From Mastigamoeba balamuthi (Eukaryota; Evosea; Mastigamoebida; Mastigamoebidae), in contig CACRSC010000134.1 in assembly GCA_902651635.1 (NCBI GenBank), positions 480,128-544,127 of the forward strand: a stretch of DNA of 64,000 nt, in the 5' to 3' direction. A program made the position numbers and the translations under genes. Below are positions 52,729 through 63,215 of this stretch, in pieces; position 1 is the first letter of the stretch; every line of letters starts with the position of its first letter. The notes beneath the pieces are model-generated. The model saw nothing but the letters and a program-made list of their open reading frames with translations. It ran no database searches and had not been told where the DNA came from.

Positions 52729-54889
52729 TTACAGACTGGTCGCAACAAGTGAGAATATGAAGGTACCACAAGCAACCTCTGCTGCGACCCCGAGACTTGC
52801 GACAGAGGCGTGAGTTGCGCTCGAGCTCTGCCTCTGAGGTGCTCCGGAGCTCCTTATCGAGCTCTCCAGAGTGGCGGACCGGTGAGACGACCTCTCCTTC
52901 CCGGAAGACACCGCGACGCCTGCACTTGATGGCGACGAAGACTGGCCGCCCACGTGCGACGACGCTGACGCCGCGGTGACACCGAGGACAAACTGCTGTG
53001 TAGCATTGAGCAGGCCGCGGTCCGTGTCGACGACCTCGATGGCGACTTGTCCGACATCCGAGCTCGACGGGGTGCCAGAGAACCTCCGCTGAGCACCGTC
53101 GAACGCCAGCCAGGCGGGGAGCGCTCCCCCGCCAACGAGCCTGGCGCTGTAGATCTGCGGTCCTCCGTTGGGGTCGGTGAAGCTGTCGGGGCTCATGACA
53201 AATGAGTACTGCTTCCCGGCTGTCGAGGAGCAGCAGCCAGCCTGACTCGCCAGCTGCACGCCAGCAGAGGGGGCAGCGTTTCCGAACAGGACGTACGTGC
53301 GGCCCTCCTGGCTCTGCTTCGGCGAGCCCTCAGGCGCTCCGATGACGATATCGGCCAGCGAGTCGCCGTCGATGTCTCCGAGCGAGAGCGACGAGCCACT
53401 CAGGTCCTCCTTCTTGCCCTCGGCAACGAAACCGTTCAGCCCGTCGAGCGCCGTGACGTTGACCTCGGTAGGCCACGTCCCCGCGTGCCCGAAGATGACG
53501 TATGTACGCCCGGCCCTCTGCCTCTGCATGTCGACCGAGGCTATGTTCGCCGACACTGCGATGTCCGGCAGCCCGTCGCCATTGACATCCATCCCCCCGG
53601 TGGCGGCGGACCCCAGTCGCCAGTACACGCTCTCGCCACGGATGCGGGTGACTGCTGTGTCTGACGTGATGTTGAGGAGGAGGGGCCACTGCGGACGACC
53701 CCAGACGACGAACGCGAAGCCGGGGGCCGTTGGATACCCGTAGCCCGCGGCGACCAGCAGATCTGCGTACCCGTCCGAGTTGAGGTCGCCCGCTGCCGAA
53801 ACTGCCGTGCCGAAGTATGCGCCGGTGAGGGGGCACTCGAGGATGATCCCCTGCCCGTTGGTGAGGTTGGCCGCCTGGATGACCGTTTGGGGCCACGACC
53901 GGCGGCCGAAAACAACGAACGAGTGGCCCCCGTTCACGGTGCCCTGCACCGTCGCCAGCGGCCCGCCGATGACTATGTCGTCGCAACCGTCGCCGTCGAG
54001 GTCGCCCGCGGAGCTCGCAGAGTAGGCGAAGCCGTCATAGGGGTAAGTCGTGGCGTCGTTGGGCCGCTCGATCTTGATGACAGACGAGCGGTTGGACAGG
54101 TCGACGTGCGCAGGCCACCGCGACGTCGCAGCACCCAGAACGATGTAGACGAAGGCGCGACTCGTGACGGACCTGGTGTTCTGGTTGCTCACGAACACGT
54201 CGGGCACGCGGTCCCCGTTGACGTCGCCCGCGGGGCCGACAAGGGAGCCGAGATAGTCCTGATTGGCCTCTCCGTACATCGTGAACCCGTCGACGCCGTC
54301 GAGCAGAGACGCATTTACAACCGCAGGCCACGTGCTGCGCCTCCCGAATATGACGTGGCACGCGCCCCTGCCAACGCCGCCGCCCGGTGCGAGCGAAGCA
54401 CCGAGGACGATATCAGAGATGTTGTCGCCGTTGATGTCCCCCGCAGACCCGATGGCGTTTCCCTGCGAGACCCGTACAGGTCAGCTAACGGCCCCAGAAG
54501 GGGAGGGAAGCTCACCTGGCCACCGCCCTCGATGCGGAACCGTTGGTGCCATTGATATCGGCGAGGAGCTTGAACGAGGACCAGATAGTGTCCGAGGGCC
54601 ACGCGGTGGGACCCCCACGGCGGCCGAACACGACGTAGGCCCTGTCGACGCGGAAGCTGCCCGTGGTCCCTGCGACGCCAAAGTCGCCGATGGAGTCGCC
54701 GTTGACATCGCCGAGGAACGACACGCTGGTGCCCATGTACATGCTGAACTCGGCCCCGTCGAACTTGGCGACGTTGCCAGAGGTCGGCAGATCGACGAGG
54801 GCGGGCCACTTGGCCCGTGTGGCCGCAGCCCCTTGACACACGGCGACGGCAGACAGCAGTAGAGGCAGCACGGTGGCTGTGGCGGTCAT
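52729..54889 (-). CDS. FG-GAP (integrin-alpha-like) plus cadherin-like surface protein
   Basis: ATG 54889 gives a signal peptide (MTATATVLPLLLSAVAVCQG). There follow about seven FG-GAP blades, each with a calcium loop of the DxNxDxxxD type: GDVNGDSIGDF, GDINGDNISDI, GDVNGDRVPDV, GDLDGDGCDDI, GDLNSDGYADL, MDVNGDGLPDI and GDIDGDSLADI. After the propeller comes a dystroglycan/cadherin-type (CADG) module (FTDPNGG, LPAWLAFDGAQRRFSGTP). The C-terminus is Ser-rich and ends in a hydrophobic stretch (EVACGTFIFSLVATSL), compatible with a GPI-type or tail anchor. One short intron lies near 54520-54455. The architecture recalls the integrin alpha head but lacks a clear cytosolic tail. It is probably a cell-surface adhesion or matrix protein of about 700 residues. 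Confidence 0.85.
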
Positions 54890-55144
54890 TGCTCAATAGC
54901 TCGGTGGTGTTCTTTTTATTTGTGGTGAGATCTTGCGAGGGACTTGCGACCGCTTTCAGAGAAATGGACGGTACACAAGGAAATCTTTAAGATAAAGATC
55001 CGAACCCAGCGGCTTTCTGCTTTTGTTACTGTAAAACGATCCAATATGTCGAGAGACCCGAATCTGAGGCACCGGATTGTCGAGCAAGAGCGCTCTAAAG
55101 TCTTTCGCCAGATGCGCCCAGTATTGAGCGGACCCTGCGCTTTG

Positions 55145-56997
55145 TCAGGGCGAATCGTCGGAATCGGACACGATGGCGTGCTTGGGCTTCTTGGCAACTG
55201 GGGGCGGTTGCTGGTCCGGGTCCGTGTCCTCGGCGTCTCCGCTTGCCTGCTTCGCTCCCGGCGCTTCGCCATCGTCGTCGCTTTCGATGACACGTGCCCG
55301 CTTTCTCTTCGGCTGAGTGTCGCCTGGCACGCCGTGCTCTTTGTCTTCTTCTGGCTTTTGGCTGGACTCCTGCGCCTCCGCTGATTCTGCGCACCTCTTG
55401 AGCCTGTGAAGCCCCCCGGTCGCTTTATGTTCTCCCTCGTCGTCTCGATCAGATCCTTTGTCGCTGCTGCTGTCCTGCGACTCGTCGCTGCTGTGCGACG
55501 AAGCCGAGCTCTGCTCGTCCTGTTGCCCCCCAGCTACGTCTGGGTCCTCGCCTGCTCCCTCGTCGCTCTCCCCGCCGCTGCTCTGGCCGTCCGACTGCTT
55601 CGACCTGCGAGCGGTGCACTGCTTGCCACGAGCCTTGCGCCCGACTCTCTTGTTGTAGAGATGCGTGTCGCCCAGGTCGTCATCGATGAAGTCGTCCTCA
55701 TCGCTCAGCTGCACCTCGTCCTCTTCGCCCTCGGACACGAGCGGCGTCTCTCCTCCCATGGGGCCCACGTCCACAGCATCTGCGCAAGCACACCAGTCAG
55801 TGCCACGAGAGTACAGAGAGTGCAGAGGACAGCGCACTGCGGATGCTGTTGTACCGGATGGCGTTGTAGCGGCCATCCGCACCCCAGTACTGACGCAGGC
55901 TGATCTGGGGCTTTGCGGCCTCCTTGCGCACGCGGTGCCTGCCCTCTGCGTTCCATGGATCCGCCTCGGACTTGATCGTGCTCGACTCGACGGTGAAGTA
56001 ACGCTGGCCCAGCGGGTCGTCGTTCATCCACGAGTAGATGATTGTCTTGAGCTTGCAGAACCCGCCGTCCAGCTCCTCCGCTTTGGGGTCGACGTGGTGC
56101 CTGCATTTCGGGTGTACATAAGGATCACTTTAGAGCTCCATTGCCGGGTGGTCCCTGGCATCTACGTATTTGAGCCCTCCCTGCTTTTCATTCCCACGAG
56201 CAAACTGCACAACACCCATACACAAAGAGAGAATGAAGACACTCGGGTGCCACAAACCGCCACCACACTAACCTCTCGGCGAGGTGCTTCCTCCAGTCGC
56301 GGATGCTGTAGAACACGAAGAGCGGAACCTTGTCGATGCCCTTGTACTGGCAGGGAGAGACTCAGTTGAGACCCCGAGTGTTGATGCGTTGTGCGGGCGC
56401 ACGAGGACGACGTTGAGCGGGTCGTGCGAAGGGCACTTGCCCTCGAGGTAGTCGTAGCAGTACGGGCACACGTAGACGTCCCCTTCGTGCACAGGCCCCG
56501 AGAACCTCTCCAGAAGCCAGTCGAACCTCGAGCTGCCATCCCCGTCGGTGAGAATCGAGATTACAAGGAATTGATTCAATATGCCGACCGAAACCAGCAA
56601 ATGCTCGGCATTCACATCATTTGCGCGCCGACTGGGGCAATTGATTTAACGATTTCCCTGCGGTTTTTCATAGCTAGTACCTGTACCAGAACGCGCCGAG
56701 GTTGCCGTCGGCGTCCTCGAGCGGGAACCTGCTGGGGCGGGCGGGCCCGAGCGGCCCGCCGAGGCCCTCGCACTTGCGGACGAGGTCGGGGTCCATGGGC
56801 TCGCGGAAGTGCGGGGGCTGCATCCACATGCCGCGGTCCTCGGCGATGCGCCGCAGCGTCGACTCGTTGTAGCAGATCGTCGCGCTGCCGTCGGGCGACA
56901 CGACGAACGGGTGGCGCGGGTGCTCGGGGTGCAGCAGCTCCAGCGTCACGGGGTCCAGGTTCTGCGCCCCGTCGTCTCCTTCGGTCTCGTTGCACAT
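55145..56997 (-). CDS. Acidic nuclear protein with CPYC zinc-binding-like segment
   Basis: Multi-exon gene from ATG 56997 (MCNETEGDDGAQNLDPVTLE). Exon 1 ends FWYR and joins FDWLLERFSGPVHEGDVYVC in phase across an intron of about 154 nt. The following CPYCYDYLEGKCPSHDPLNV supplies Cys and His spaced like a zinc site. Later exons contain KVPLFVFYSIRDWRKHLAER, then ELDGGFCKLKTIIYSWMNDD and RVRKEAAKPQISLRQYWGAD. The last exon (to 55145) is about 200 residues of acidic Ser/Asp/Glu sequence with KRKRAR and KKPKH basic patches. The conserved-looking front half plus an acidic tail suggests a chromatin or RNA-binding nuclear protein. I do not recognise the family. It is divergent from ELP2 with about 240 bp between starts. 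Confidence 0.55.
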
Positions 56998-57238
56998 CCG
57001 GAAATGAGATTGTGTGGGCCCTTGGCCGACTAGATTCTGCAGAGTGGCGTCAGATATTATCTTGCTTCAACCGGCCAGTCTCCCTCCTCACTGGTCCTTT
57101 GTCCTGCGTTTTGGTTCTTGTCGTGATCGGGAGGATTGGCCCGCTTCTCCCGTAATTGCCCAAGGACGTTTGGGCCCCAAGATCCCCGTGATTCGCGTAT
57201 CTTTCGCGAGCAGATTTATCTCCGCACTCGCGCGCGCG

Positions 57239-59527
57239 ATGTCGGTCGGCGCTACGCCCCTGCTGGCCTGCGCGGCAGTGAACGCCAGCCCCCACAGCCT
57301 CTGCTGGTACTCGGGCGGCATCGCGTATGCGGCGCACAACTCGGTCCTGCTCTACACCCCCTCGCGCCCCTCGCCCTCCGCCCAGCTCCGCGGCGCTCCC
57401 TCCCGCGTGACGTGCGTCCACGTCACCGAGCCTGCGACGGTTCACGCCGGGTGCGCCGACGGTTCCGTCGTGCGCTGGGACCTCCCGTGCGCCTCCCGGT
57501 GCTCCGTCGTCGGCGCCTGCCGCGCGTCGGTCGTCTGCGTCGACGTCAGCGCCACCGTCGTCGCCTCTGCCTGCGCGTCGCCCGCCGTCCGCGTCTGGGA
57601 CTCCACGCGCGCGGCGACGCCCGGGGGGGCCTCCCAGGAGCTCTCCTGCGGCGCTCTTGCCGAGTGCTGCGCGCTCTGCGAGTTCGCCCCCTCGGGCCCC
57701 GCTGTGCTCGTCGTGGGGGCCACCGACAAGGTCATACACGTCTTCCGACGCCCCGCGGGGGGCTCGGGCTTCGTGCGCACCGCGCGGCTCGCGGGGCACC
57801 AGGACTGGCCCCGGTGCCTCGCCGTCAGCCCGCTGGACGGCAGCGGCTGCGCGCTGCTCGCGAGCGGGGCGCAGGACGGGGCCGTGCGGCTCTGGTCGCT
57901 CTCGCCGGGCTCGGCGTCGCTCGACGCCGTGGTCTGCGCGCACGACGCGTGGGTCACCGGCGTCGCGTGGTGCGGCGCCCGCACGCTCGTGACGTCGTCG
58001 CTCGACAGGACCGTCAGCGTCTGGGCGCAGGACGCGGGGATCTGGCTCAGCACGACGCGCTTCTGGGGCGTCGCCGGGTCCGTCCTCTCGGGCAACGTCC
58101 TCGGGTTCCGAGACGTCGCTGTCGCCCCCGACGCCACCGCCATTGCCGGGCAGGGCTACAATGGCGCGCTGCACATGTGGCAGCTCGGGAGCGCCGATGC
58201 GGTGCACACTGTCACGGGCCACTTCGGCCCCGTGCGGAGCGTCGCGTGGAGCAGGGCGCCCGGGTGCCCTCCGTACCTCGTGACCGCGAGCGACGACAAG
58301 ACCGTCCGCGTGTTCGCTCCGTCGGCGAGCAGGGGCTGGCACGAGCTCGCCAGGCCGATGGTGCACGGGCACTCGGTTGTGGCGGTCGCCCCCATCGCGC
58401 ACTCGCACGCCGTCGTCGTCGCGTCCGAGGAGAAGATCGTCAGGGTGATCGACGCGCCTTCGTCGTTCCTCTTGTCGCTGCATGCAGTCGCCGGGACAGC
58501 ACCGTCGGAGCAGGAAGCAGCCGACATCGCGTCGAGGCACTTCGGAGCAACGCTCCCGCCCCTGTCGCTCTCGAACAGGCCCATCGATGCCGGCGCAGCA
58601 GCGGCTGCAGCGCCAGCGGCCCCACCTGAGACTCCTGCGGCCATGCCCTCAGAGGGCTACGACGAAGAAGGGGAGGACGACGAAGGAATGCCAGGGGCCG
58701 AGGACGAGTCCTCGAGCGCACAGCCGCGCGTACTGTCGTCGCCTCCTCTCGAGGACCACCTCGTCCAGAACACGCTGTGGCCCGAGTCCTCCAAGCTGTA
58801 CGGCCACGCCGCAGAGCTCACGTGCATCGCGACCTGCGCGTCGCACTCGCTCGCTGCCTCGGGGTGCGCGGCCTCGCGCCCGTCCGAGTCTGGCGTGTGC
58901 ATATGGGACCCCACCGAGAGCAGCAGCCCCAAGCAGGTCCTCGAGGCGCACACGGCAGCTCCCTCGGCGTTGGCGTTCTCGAACAGTGGCAACAGACTTG
59001 CCTCTGTTGCGCAGGACCTCAGCCTCGCGGTATGGCGCAGGGCGCAGCCGAGCTCCAAGTGGGAGCTCGAGACTCGCGCAGAACTCGCGTTCCCCGGGGC
59101 GCCATTCATGCCACCCACGGCGGTATCGTGGGGAGTTGTCGGCGGCGAGGACATGCTGGCGTCTGCTGGAGGAGACAACCACATCAGGCTGTGGCGTGAG
59201 CCGTGGAAGGCGCCTGTGCTGCTCATCGAGGGTGCGTGCAACTTCACGTCATGCTCGTGGGCGCCCCTGGGCACTATGCCTGTGGCTGTGCTGGCAACCG
59301 GATACCAGCAGGGACGCATCAGGCTATGGTCTGTGGCCGTGGATTCGGGGTGTGCCGTGCGGACTGAAGAGATAATGTACCCCGAGGCGCTGTGCCACAC
59401 GGCCTCGGTCAACTCCCTCGACTGGACCACTACAGGCGACGCAGAGCACTCCCTGCTGCTCGCCTCTGGCGGAAGCGACAACGTCGTGCGCATTAGCCGC
59501 CTAGCCCCGGAGTATGCCCAGAAATGA
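57239..59527 (+). CDS. ELP2: Elongator complex subunit ELP2
   Basis: A single-exon, 762-residue WD40 protein with two seven-blade propellers. ELP2 scaffolds the Elp1-Elp2-Elp3 subcomplex that modifies wobble uridines in tRNA. I chose ATG 57239 (MSVGATPLL) because upstream in-frame sequence looks like leader. Blades include RLAGHQDWPRCLAV, SGAQDGAVRLWSL, TSSLDRTVSVW, TASDDKTVRVF and, in the second propeller, ASAGGDNHIRLW and ASGGSDNVVRIS. The diagnostic feature is PPLEDHLVQNTLWPESSKLY followed by GHAAELTCIA, the ELP2-specific linker. An acidic insert (EGYDEEGEDDEGMPG) separates the propellers. It indicates an active Elongator pathway. Confidence 0.93.
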   Translation: MSVGATPLLACAAVNASPHSLCWYSGGIAYAAHNSVLLYTPSRPSPSAQLRGAPSRVTCVHVTEPATVHAGCADGSVVRWDLPCASRCSVVGACRASVVCVDVSATVVASACASPAVRVWDSTRAATPGGASQELSCGALAECCALCEFAPSGPAVLVVGATDKVIHVFRRPAGGSGFVRTARLAGHQDWPRCLAVSPLDGSGCALLASGAQDGAVRLWSLSPGSASLDAVVCAHDAWVTGVAWCGARTLVTSSLDRTVSVWAQDAGIWLSTTRFWGVAGSVLSGNVLGFRDVAVAPDATAIAGQGYNGALHMWQLGSADAVHTVTGHFGPVRSVAWSRAPGCPPYLVTASDDKTVRVFAPSASRGWHELARPMVHGHSVVAVAPIAHSHAVVVASEEKIVRVIDAPSSFLLSLHAVAGTAPSEQEAADIASRHFGATLPPLSLSNRPIDAGAAAAAAPAAPPETPAAMPSEGYDEEGEDDEGMPGAEDESSSAQPRVLSSPPLEDHLVQNTLWPESSKLYGHAAELTCIATCASHSLAASGCAASRPSESGVCIWDPTESSSPKQVLEAHTAAPSALAFSNSGNRLASVAQDLSLAVWRRAQPSSKWELETRAELAFPGAPFMPPTAVSWGVVGGEDMLASAGGDNHIRLWREPWKAPVLLIEGACNFTSCSWAPLGTMPVAVLATGYQQGRIRLWSVAVDSGCAVRTEEIMYPEALCHTASVNSLDWTTTGDAEHSLLLASGGSDNVVRISRLAPEYAQK

Positions 59528-59616
59528 ACTCTCTTTGTTTCGTGCTCGAGGGAGGGAAAAGCAAAGGCCTGTCCAGGGTTGAATTCTACCATCGATATGC
59601 TATACCATACGCTTGT

Positions 59617-61473
59617 TTAAATAGCGAGCGAGTACGGCGGCTGGCGCAGCAAGCGCACAACCTCGAGGGCCTTCTCGTTGCGCTCCACGGCCTGCCCCCA
59701 CGCGAACAGCCTGACGCGGAGCTCATGTCTGAGCGACTGCGCCTCCTGCGCTCCCATCGAGAACGGGGGCTGCGCGAGCAGTCTCACGACGTCCGGGTGG
59801 TTGTTGGCGCACGCCTGGTACAGCGCGCTGTTGTACGCGTCGCGGGCGTCCGCCGGCCCCAGCGCGAACGGGGGGAACTGCAGGACTCTGATGACGTCGG
59901 GGTGCCCGTGCTGGCACGCGAGGCGCAGCGGCGAGTTGTCGAACACGCGGGCGTCGACGGGGCCGAGGCTGTATGGCGGCCGGCGGAGCACCTTGAGCAC
60001 CTCGGGGTGGCCGTACTCGCACGCCAGGCGCAGGGGGCTGTTCTCCAGCACCCTTGCGTCCTCCTGACGCAGGTTGTACGGCGGCCTGGCGAGCGCCTTG
60101 AGCACGCGAGCGTGACCGTAGATGCACGCAGCGCGCAGGGCCCAGCAGTCCTGGGCGCGAGCGTCTTCCTGTCCGAGCGAGTACGGCGCCTCGGCCAGCG
60201 CGGCGATGGCGTTGACGTGCCCTCCTATGCACGCACGCACCAGCGCGTCGCTGCTGTCGAGCCGGGCTTCTTGCTGGCCCATGTTGTACGGCTCCTGCGC
60301 GAGGAGGCGCACGACGTCGTCGTGGCCCATGCCGCAGGCAGCCTGCAGGCCCTGGCTCTCCCACGCCTCCTGCCTGCCCATGTTGAACGGCGCCTCCGCC
60401 AGTGCTCGCAGCACGTTGCAGTGGCCGTGTTTGCACGCGCACCACAGCGCGCGGTTGCCGCACGCGCGCGCGGCCTCCTGGCCGAGCGAGTACGGCGGCT
60501 GCGTCAGGATGCGGATGATGGCGAGGCTGCCGGACGAGCACGCGCGCGACAGGGCCGGCTTGTCGCCCGTGCACGCGTCGGCGCCCGTGAGGCACCATGG
60601 TGGCCGCGAGAGCGCCTCGACGATGCCCGCGTGGCCGTTCTTGCACGCGACCGAGAGCGAGACCGAGAGCTGCTTCTGCAGCTCGGCGCTCGGGTAGCCC
60701 AGGCGGCCCAGCGTGGCCAGCACGTCGACCTTGCCGAACTGGCACGCGAGGAACACGCACCTGCCGTAGTTCTTGACGTCGGGCCTGCTGCCGAGCTCGT
60801 CGACGATGAACGAGACCAGCGCCGGCAGCCCGTTCTTGCACGCGAGCGCCAGGCACTGCCGCGCGGCCATCAGCTCGTCCTGGACCCTGCCGCCGCGCGC
60901 GAACGGCATCGCCAGCACCGCCGAGCGGACCCTGGCGCCCTCGTCGGCCTTCCTGATCTGCGCGGCCCTCAGGCAGCCCCAGAGCGCCGTGCTGTCGAGC
61001 TCAGCGCTGTCGCTGTCGACGACCGCGAGGGCTCTGCGGAAGTGCCTGCGGCCCGCGACGCGCGCTGCGCACGGCGAGCACGACCTGCAGCACTCGACGA
61101 GGACGTCCAGGACCACCTCGCGCCTGACGCGGGCCGGCAGCGGCGACAGTGCGGTTGCAGCCAGCGCGCTGGGGAACGCGAACGCCAGAGCCGCACGGTC
61201 GCGGGCGCTCTCGACGGCCGGCACGACGAACTGGCGCAGCTGGTACGCCGACTCCAGCGAGACGAGGATGGCGGAGGAGGTCGTAGACGAGGCCCGTGCG
61301 GTGTGGGCCCGCGAGGAGGTCGCCGGCGTGTTTGTAGGTGCAGTTTTTTCGCGGGCTGCGGACTGCGAACTCCGCGAAGGCGGACGCTGGGGAGCGGCAG
61401 CTACGGAAGCGGTGTTCCAGCCCTTCCAGCGAGCAGTGGACGCGTGGAGGCCTGTCGTGAGCGCGTCGGTCAT
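59617..61473 (-). CDS. Unusual 35-residue ankyrin-like repeat protein
   Basis: An intronless 618-residue protein. The N-terminal 200 residues are Ala/Arg/Ser-rich and partly helical without a recognised domain. From about residue 230 to the end run about ten ankyrin-like repeats. The best seven are exactly 35 residues: L-x2-AC-x2-GH-x2-V-L-x2-L-A-x-PPYSLG-x-xDAR-x5-A. The ACxxGHxxVLxxL helix pair is ankyrin-like, but the beta-turn region is replaced by PPYSLGQEDAR, and the unit is one to two residues longer than the usual 33. Repeats are near-identical, implying recent expansion. No signal or membrane segment. Such scaffolds bind partner proteins; the partner is unknown. Its 3' end lies 90 bp from the ELP2 stop. 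Confidence 0.85.
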   Translation of the reverse strand: MTDALTTGLHASTARWKGWNTASVAAAPQRPPSRSSQSAAREKTAPTNTPATSSRAHTARASSTTSSAILVSLESAYQLRQFVVPAVESARDRAALAFAFPSALAATALSPLPARVRREVVLDVLVECCRSCSPCAARVAGRRHFRRALAVVDSDSAELDSTALWGCLRAAQIRKADEGARVRSAVLAMPFARGGRVQDELMAARQCLALACKNGLPALVSFIVDELGSRPDVKNYGRCVFLACQFGKVDVLATLGRLGYPSAELQKQLSVSLSVACKNGHAGIVEALSRPPWCLTGADACTGDKPALSRACSSGSLAIIRILTQPPYSLGQEAARACGNRALWCACKHGHCNVLRALAEAPFNMGRQEAWESQGLQAACGMGHDDVVRLLAQEPYNMGQQEARLDSSDALVRACIGGHVNAIAALAEAPYSLGQEDARAQDCWALRAACIYGHARVLKALARPPYNLRQEDARVLENSPLRLACEYGHPEVLKVLRRPPYSLGPVDARVFDNSPLRLACQHGHPDVIRVLQFPPFALGPADARDAYNSALYQACANNHPDVVRLLAQPPFSMGAQEAQSLRHELRVRLFAWGQAVERNEKALEVVRLLRQPPYSLAI

Positions 61474-61737
61474 TGATGGTGTGGGGTGTGGAACTCCCTG
61501 GTGGTCCTGCTTCTCAGCGGGGTAACCGAGGAGGTTGTGACAGACGTGCAGTTATTTTCCCAACTGAATCACCACAGTGTTTTTTCTGCAGATAATCCAA
61601 ATCCCCTGATATGCACCAGGCTTGTTTCGGCCCGTCCCCCGGTCGGTTCGGGCGAGAGAGGCCGCATTGGCCGCCCGGGCGAAGCTGGTCCTCGGCGCCC
61701 GGTTGGGAGAATTCCTGAATCGAATATCTGCATTGCC

Positions 61738-61761
61738 AAGATATTTGACTGAAAGATATTG
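61738..61761 (+). promoter_or_regulatory. AAGATATTTGACTGAAAGATATTG element
   Basis: Two AAGATATT cores 16 nt apart lie about 25-50 nt upstream of the ATG at 61786. This is the clearest example of the shared element. Confidence 0.45.
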
Positions 61762-61785
61762 TCGATCCAACCAAACCACCCCCCG

Positions 61786-63215
61786 ATGTCGCAGTACCCC
61801 GTCGAAGACGCTGCGGCGACGAGCCAGCAGCCGTCCGACCCCGCCGAGTCCTCGGACCAGCCCACCCAGGCCTCCCCCAAGACAGTCCGTCGTCTGAAGA
61901 ACGACCGTATCGAGCGCTTCGTTCGCGGCTGCGCTCAGTAGTGCGTTGCGCTTTTCAAACGGTTTTGTTTTTCGTTTTTTCGTTTTTTCCAAAGCCTGTT
62001 GACTCACCGCGCCGCGACGTGTCCCCGAAGCTCGCCACCATCGGTGGCCAAGTACCTCGAGGTGCTGGCCCCCGTCTCGCAGATCGCGTGGGATGTGTTC
62101 GTCGCGCTGTTCCCCATCGTGTCCAGGGCGTTTGTCAGGGCCCAGGCCTTCTACGCCACCCTGCCCACCGACTACATCGTATGGCCTCCCGCACCTCCCT
62201 TTTTTGCTGCTCTCCCTCTGCCGAGACAAGGCTCACCTCGGTCACCTCTGTCCGCCCCCTCTCGCAGATCGCCGCCTACGGTCTCGCTGTGTGCTTCTTT
62301 GGCGGTCACTTTGCCGCGACCATCGCGGTGATCGAGGCCTTCCGCGTACGTAGATTCCGTTTCGTTTTCAAAGAGCCCACCCGCTGACGACCGCGATGGC
62401 GTACAGCTGAGCGGTGGAGGCGACAAGGTGTTCCTGTGCGTCAAGGAGCTGTACGACTCTCTGGTCAAGTTCGGCGAGGAGAACAAGAAGGACGACGAGC
62501 GCGACGACAACAACGACGGCATCGCGGACGTCGACCAGATCGGCTCGGCGCAGCTGTTCATGCGCAAGTTCACGCTCGCCCTGCGCACCATCGACCCCGA
62601 CCACGTCAACAAGGCCCTGCACGGCCTCTACCTCGGCCTCCTCAGCGCCGTCATGGTCGTCCGCCACAAGTTTGCCAAGGTGAGAACCCCCCAATTGATT
62701 TCGCAATTCAATCTGAACGCCCTCTTCTCGCACTCGGGGGGGCCCCGCAGACCATCGCGCTGGGCAACTCTATCGGAGACTTCCTGGTCAAGAGCACGTC
62801 GATCGTGCTGGTCCCGATCGTCGTGCGCGTCGTGCCGACGCCGTACTACAAGTGGGTGATGCTGATCGTCTCGTACGTCTGCAAGGCCATCGGCATCAGC
62901 ATCGCCTGGTCGCTGCAGTTCTTCGAGAGCATCATCCAGAGCTCCATCCTCGGCGGCGTGACGTTCGGCCGTGCCTGCACGCGCATCCTGCAGGAGCGCG
63001 GGCAGCTCCCGGGCAAGGGCGAGGACGACACGTACGCCGACGAGATCATCGGGTGGAGCGTGTCGGCGCTGGGCGCTCTGTTCCAGGTCACTGTGGGGTG
63101 GTCGCTGATGTTCCCCTTCAACATCGTCCTGCTGCCCTTCACCATCTTCGAGTGGTTCCTGCGCTGGGCCGCGGCCTCGAACGTCTTCGCCCCTGTCGTC
63201 GCCGCTCAGCCGTAA
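61786..63215 (+). CDS. Multi-pass membrane protein with EF-hand-like loop
   Basis: Exon 1 (MSQYPVEDAAATSQQ to about 61938) is Ser/Gln-rich and hydrophilic. Then hydrophobic exons follow: SVAKYLEVLAPVSQIAWDVF, IAAYGLAVCFFGGHFAATIA and GLLSAVMVVRHKFAK, and a final exon of four helices (STSIVLVPIVVRVVP, WVMLIVSYVCKAIGISIAW, GALFQVTVGWSLMFPFNIVL). Between helices two and three the soluble loop carries DDERDDNNDGIADVDQIG. The D-x-D/N-x-D-G-I-x-D stretch fits an EF-hand calcium loop. Uncharacterised membrane proteins with such a D-N-x-D-G-I-A-D-V loop occur in several algae and protists. Introns are about 60-90 nt (for example near 62346-62408 and 62680-62752). Function unknown; calcium-regulated transport is a guess. 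Confidence 0.65.

Noticed and set aside
59524-61476. 650-codon plus-strand ORF opposite the ankyrin-like gene
   Set aside because: Repetitive Arg/Val/Leu shadow that mirrors the periodic minus-strand repeats.
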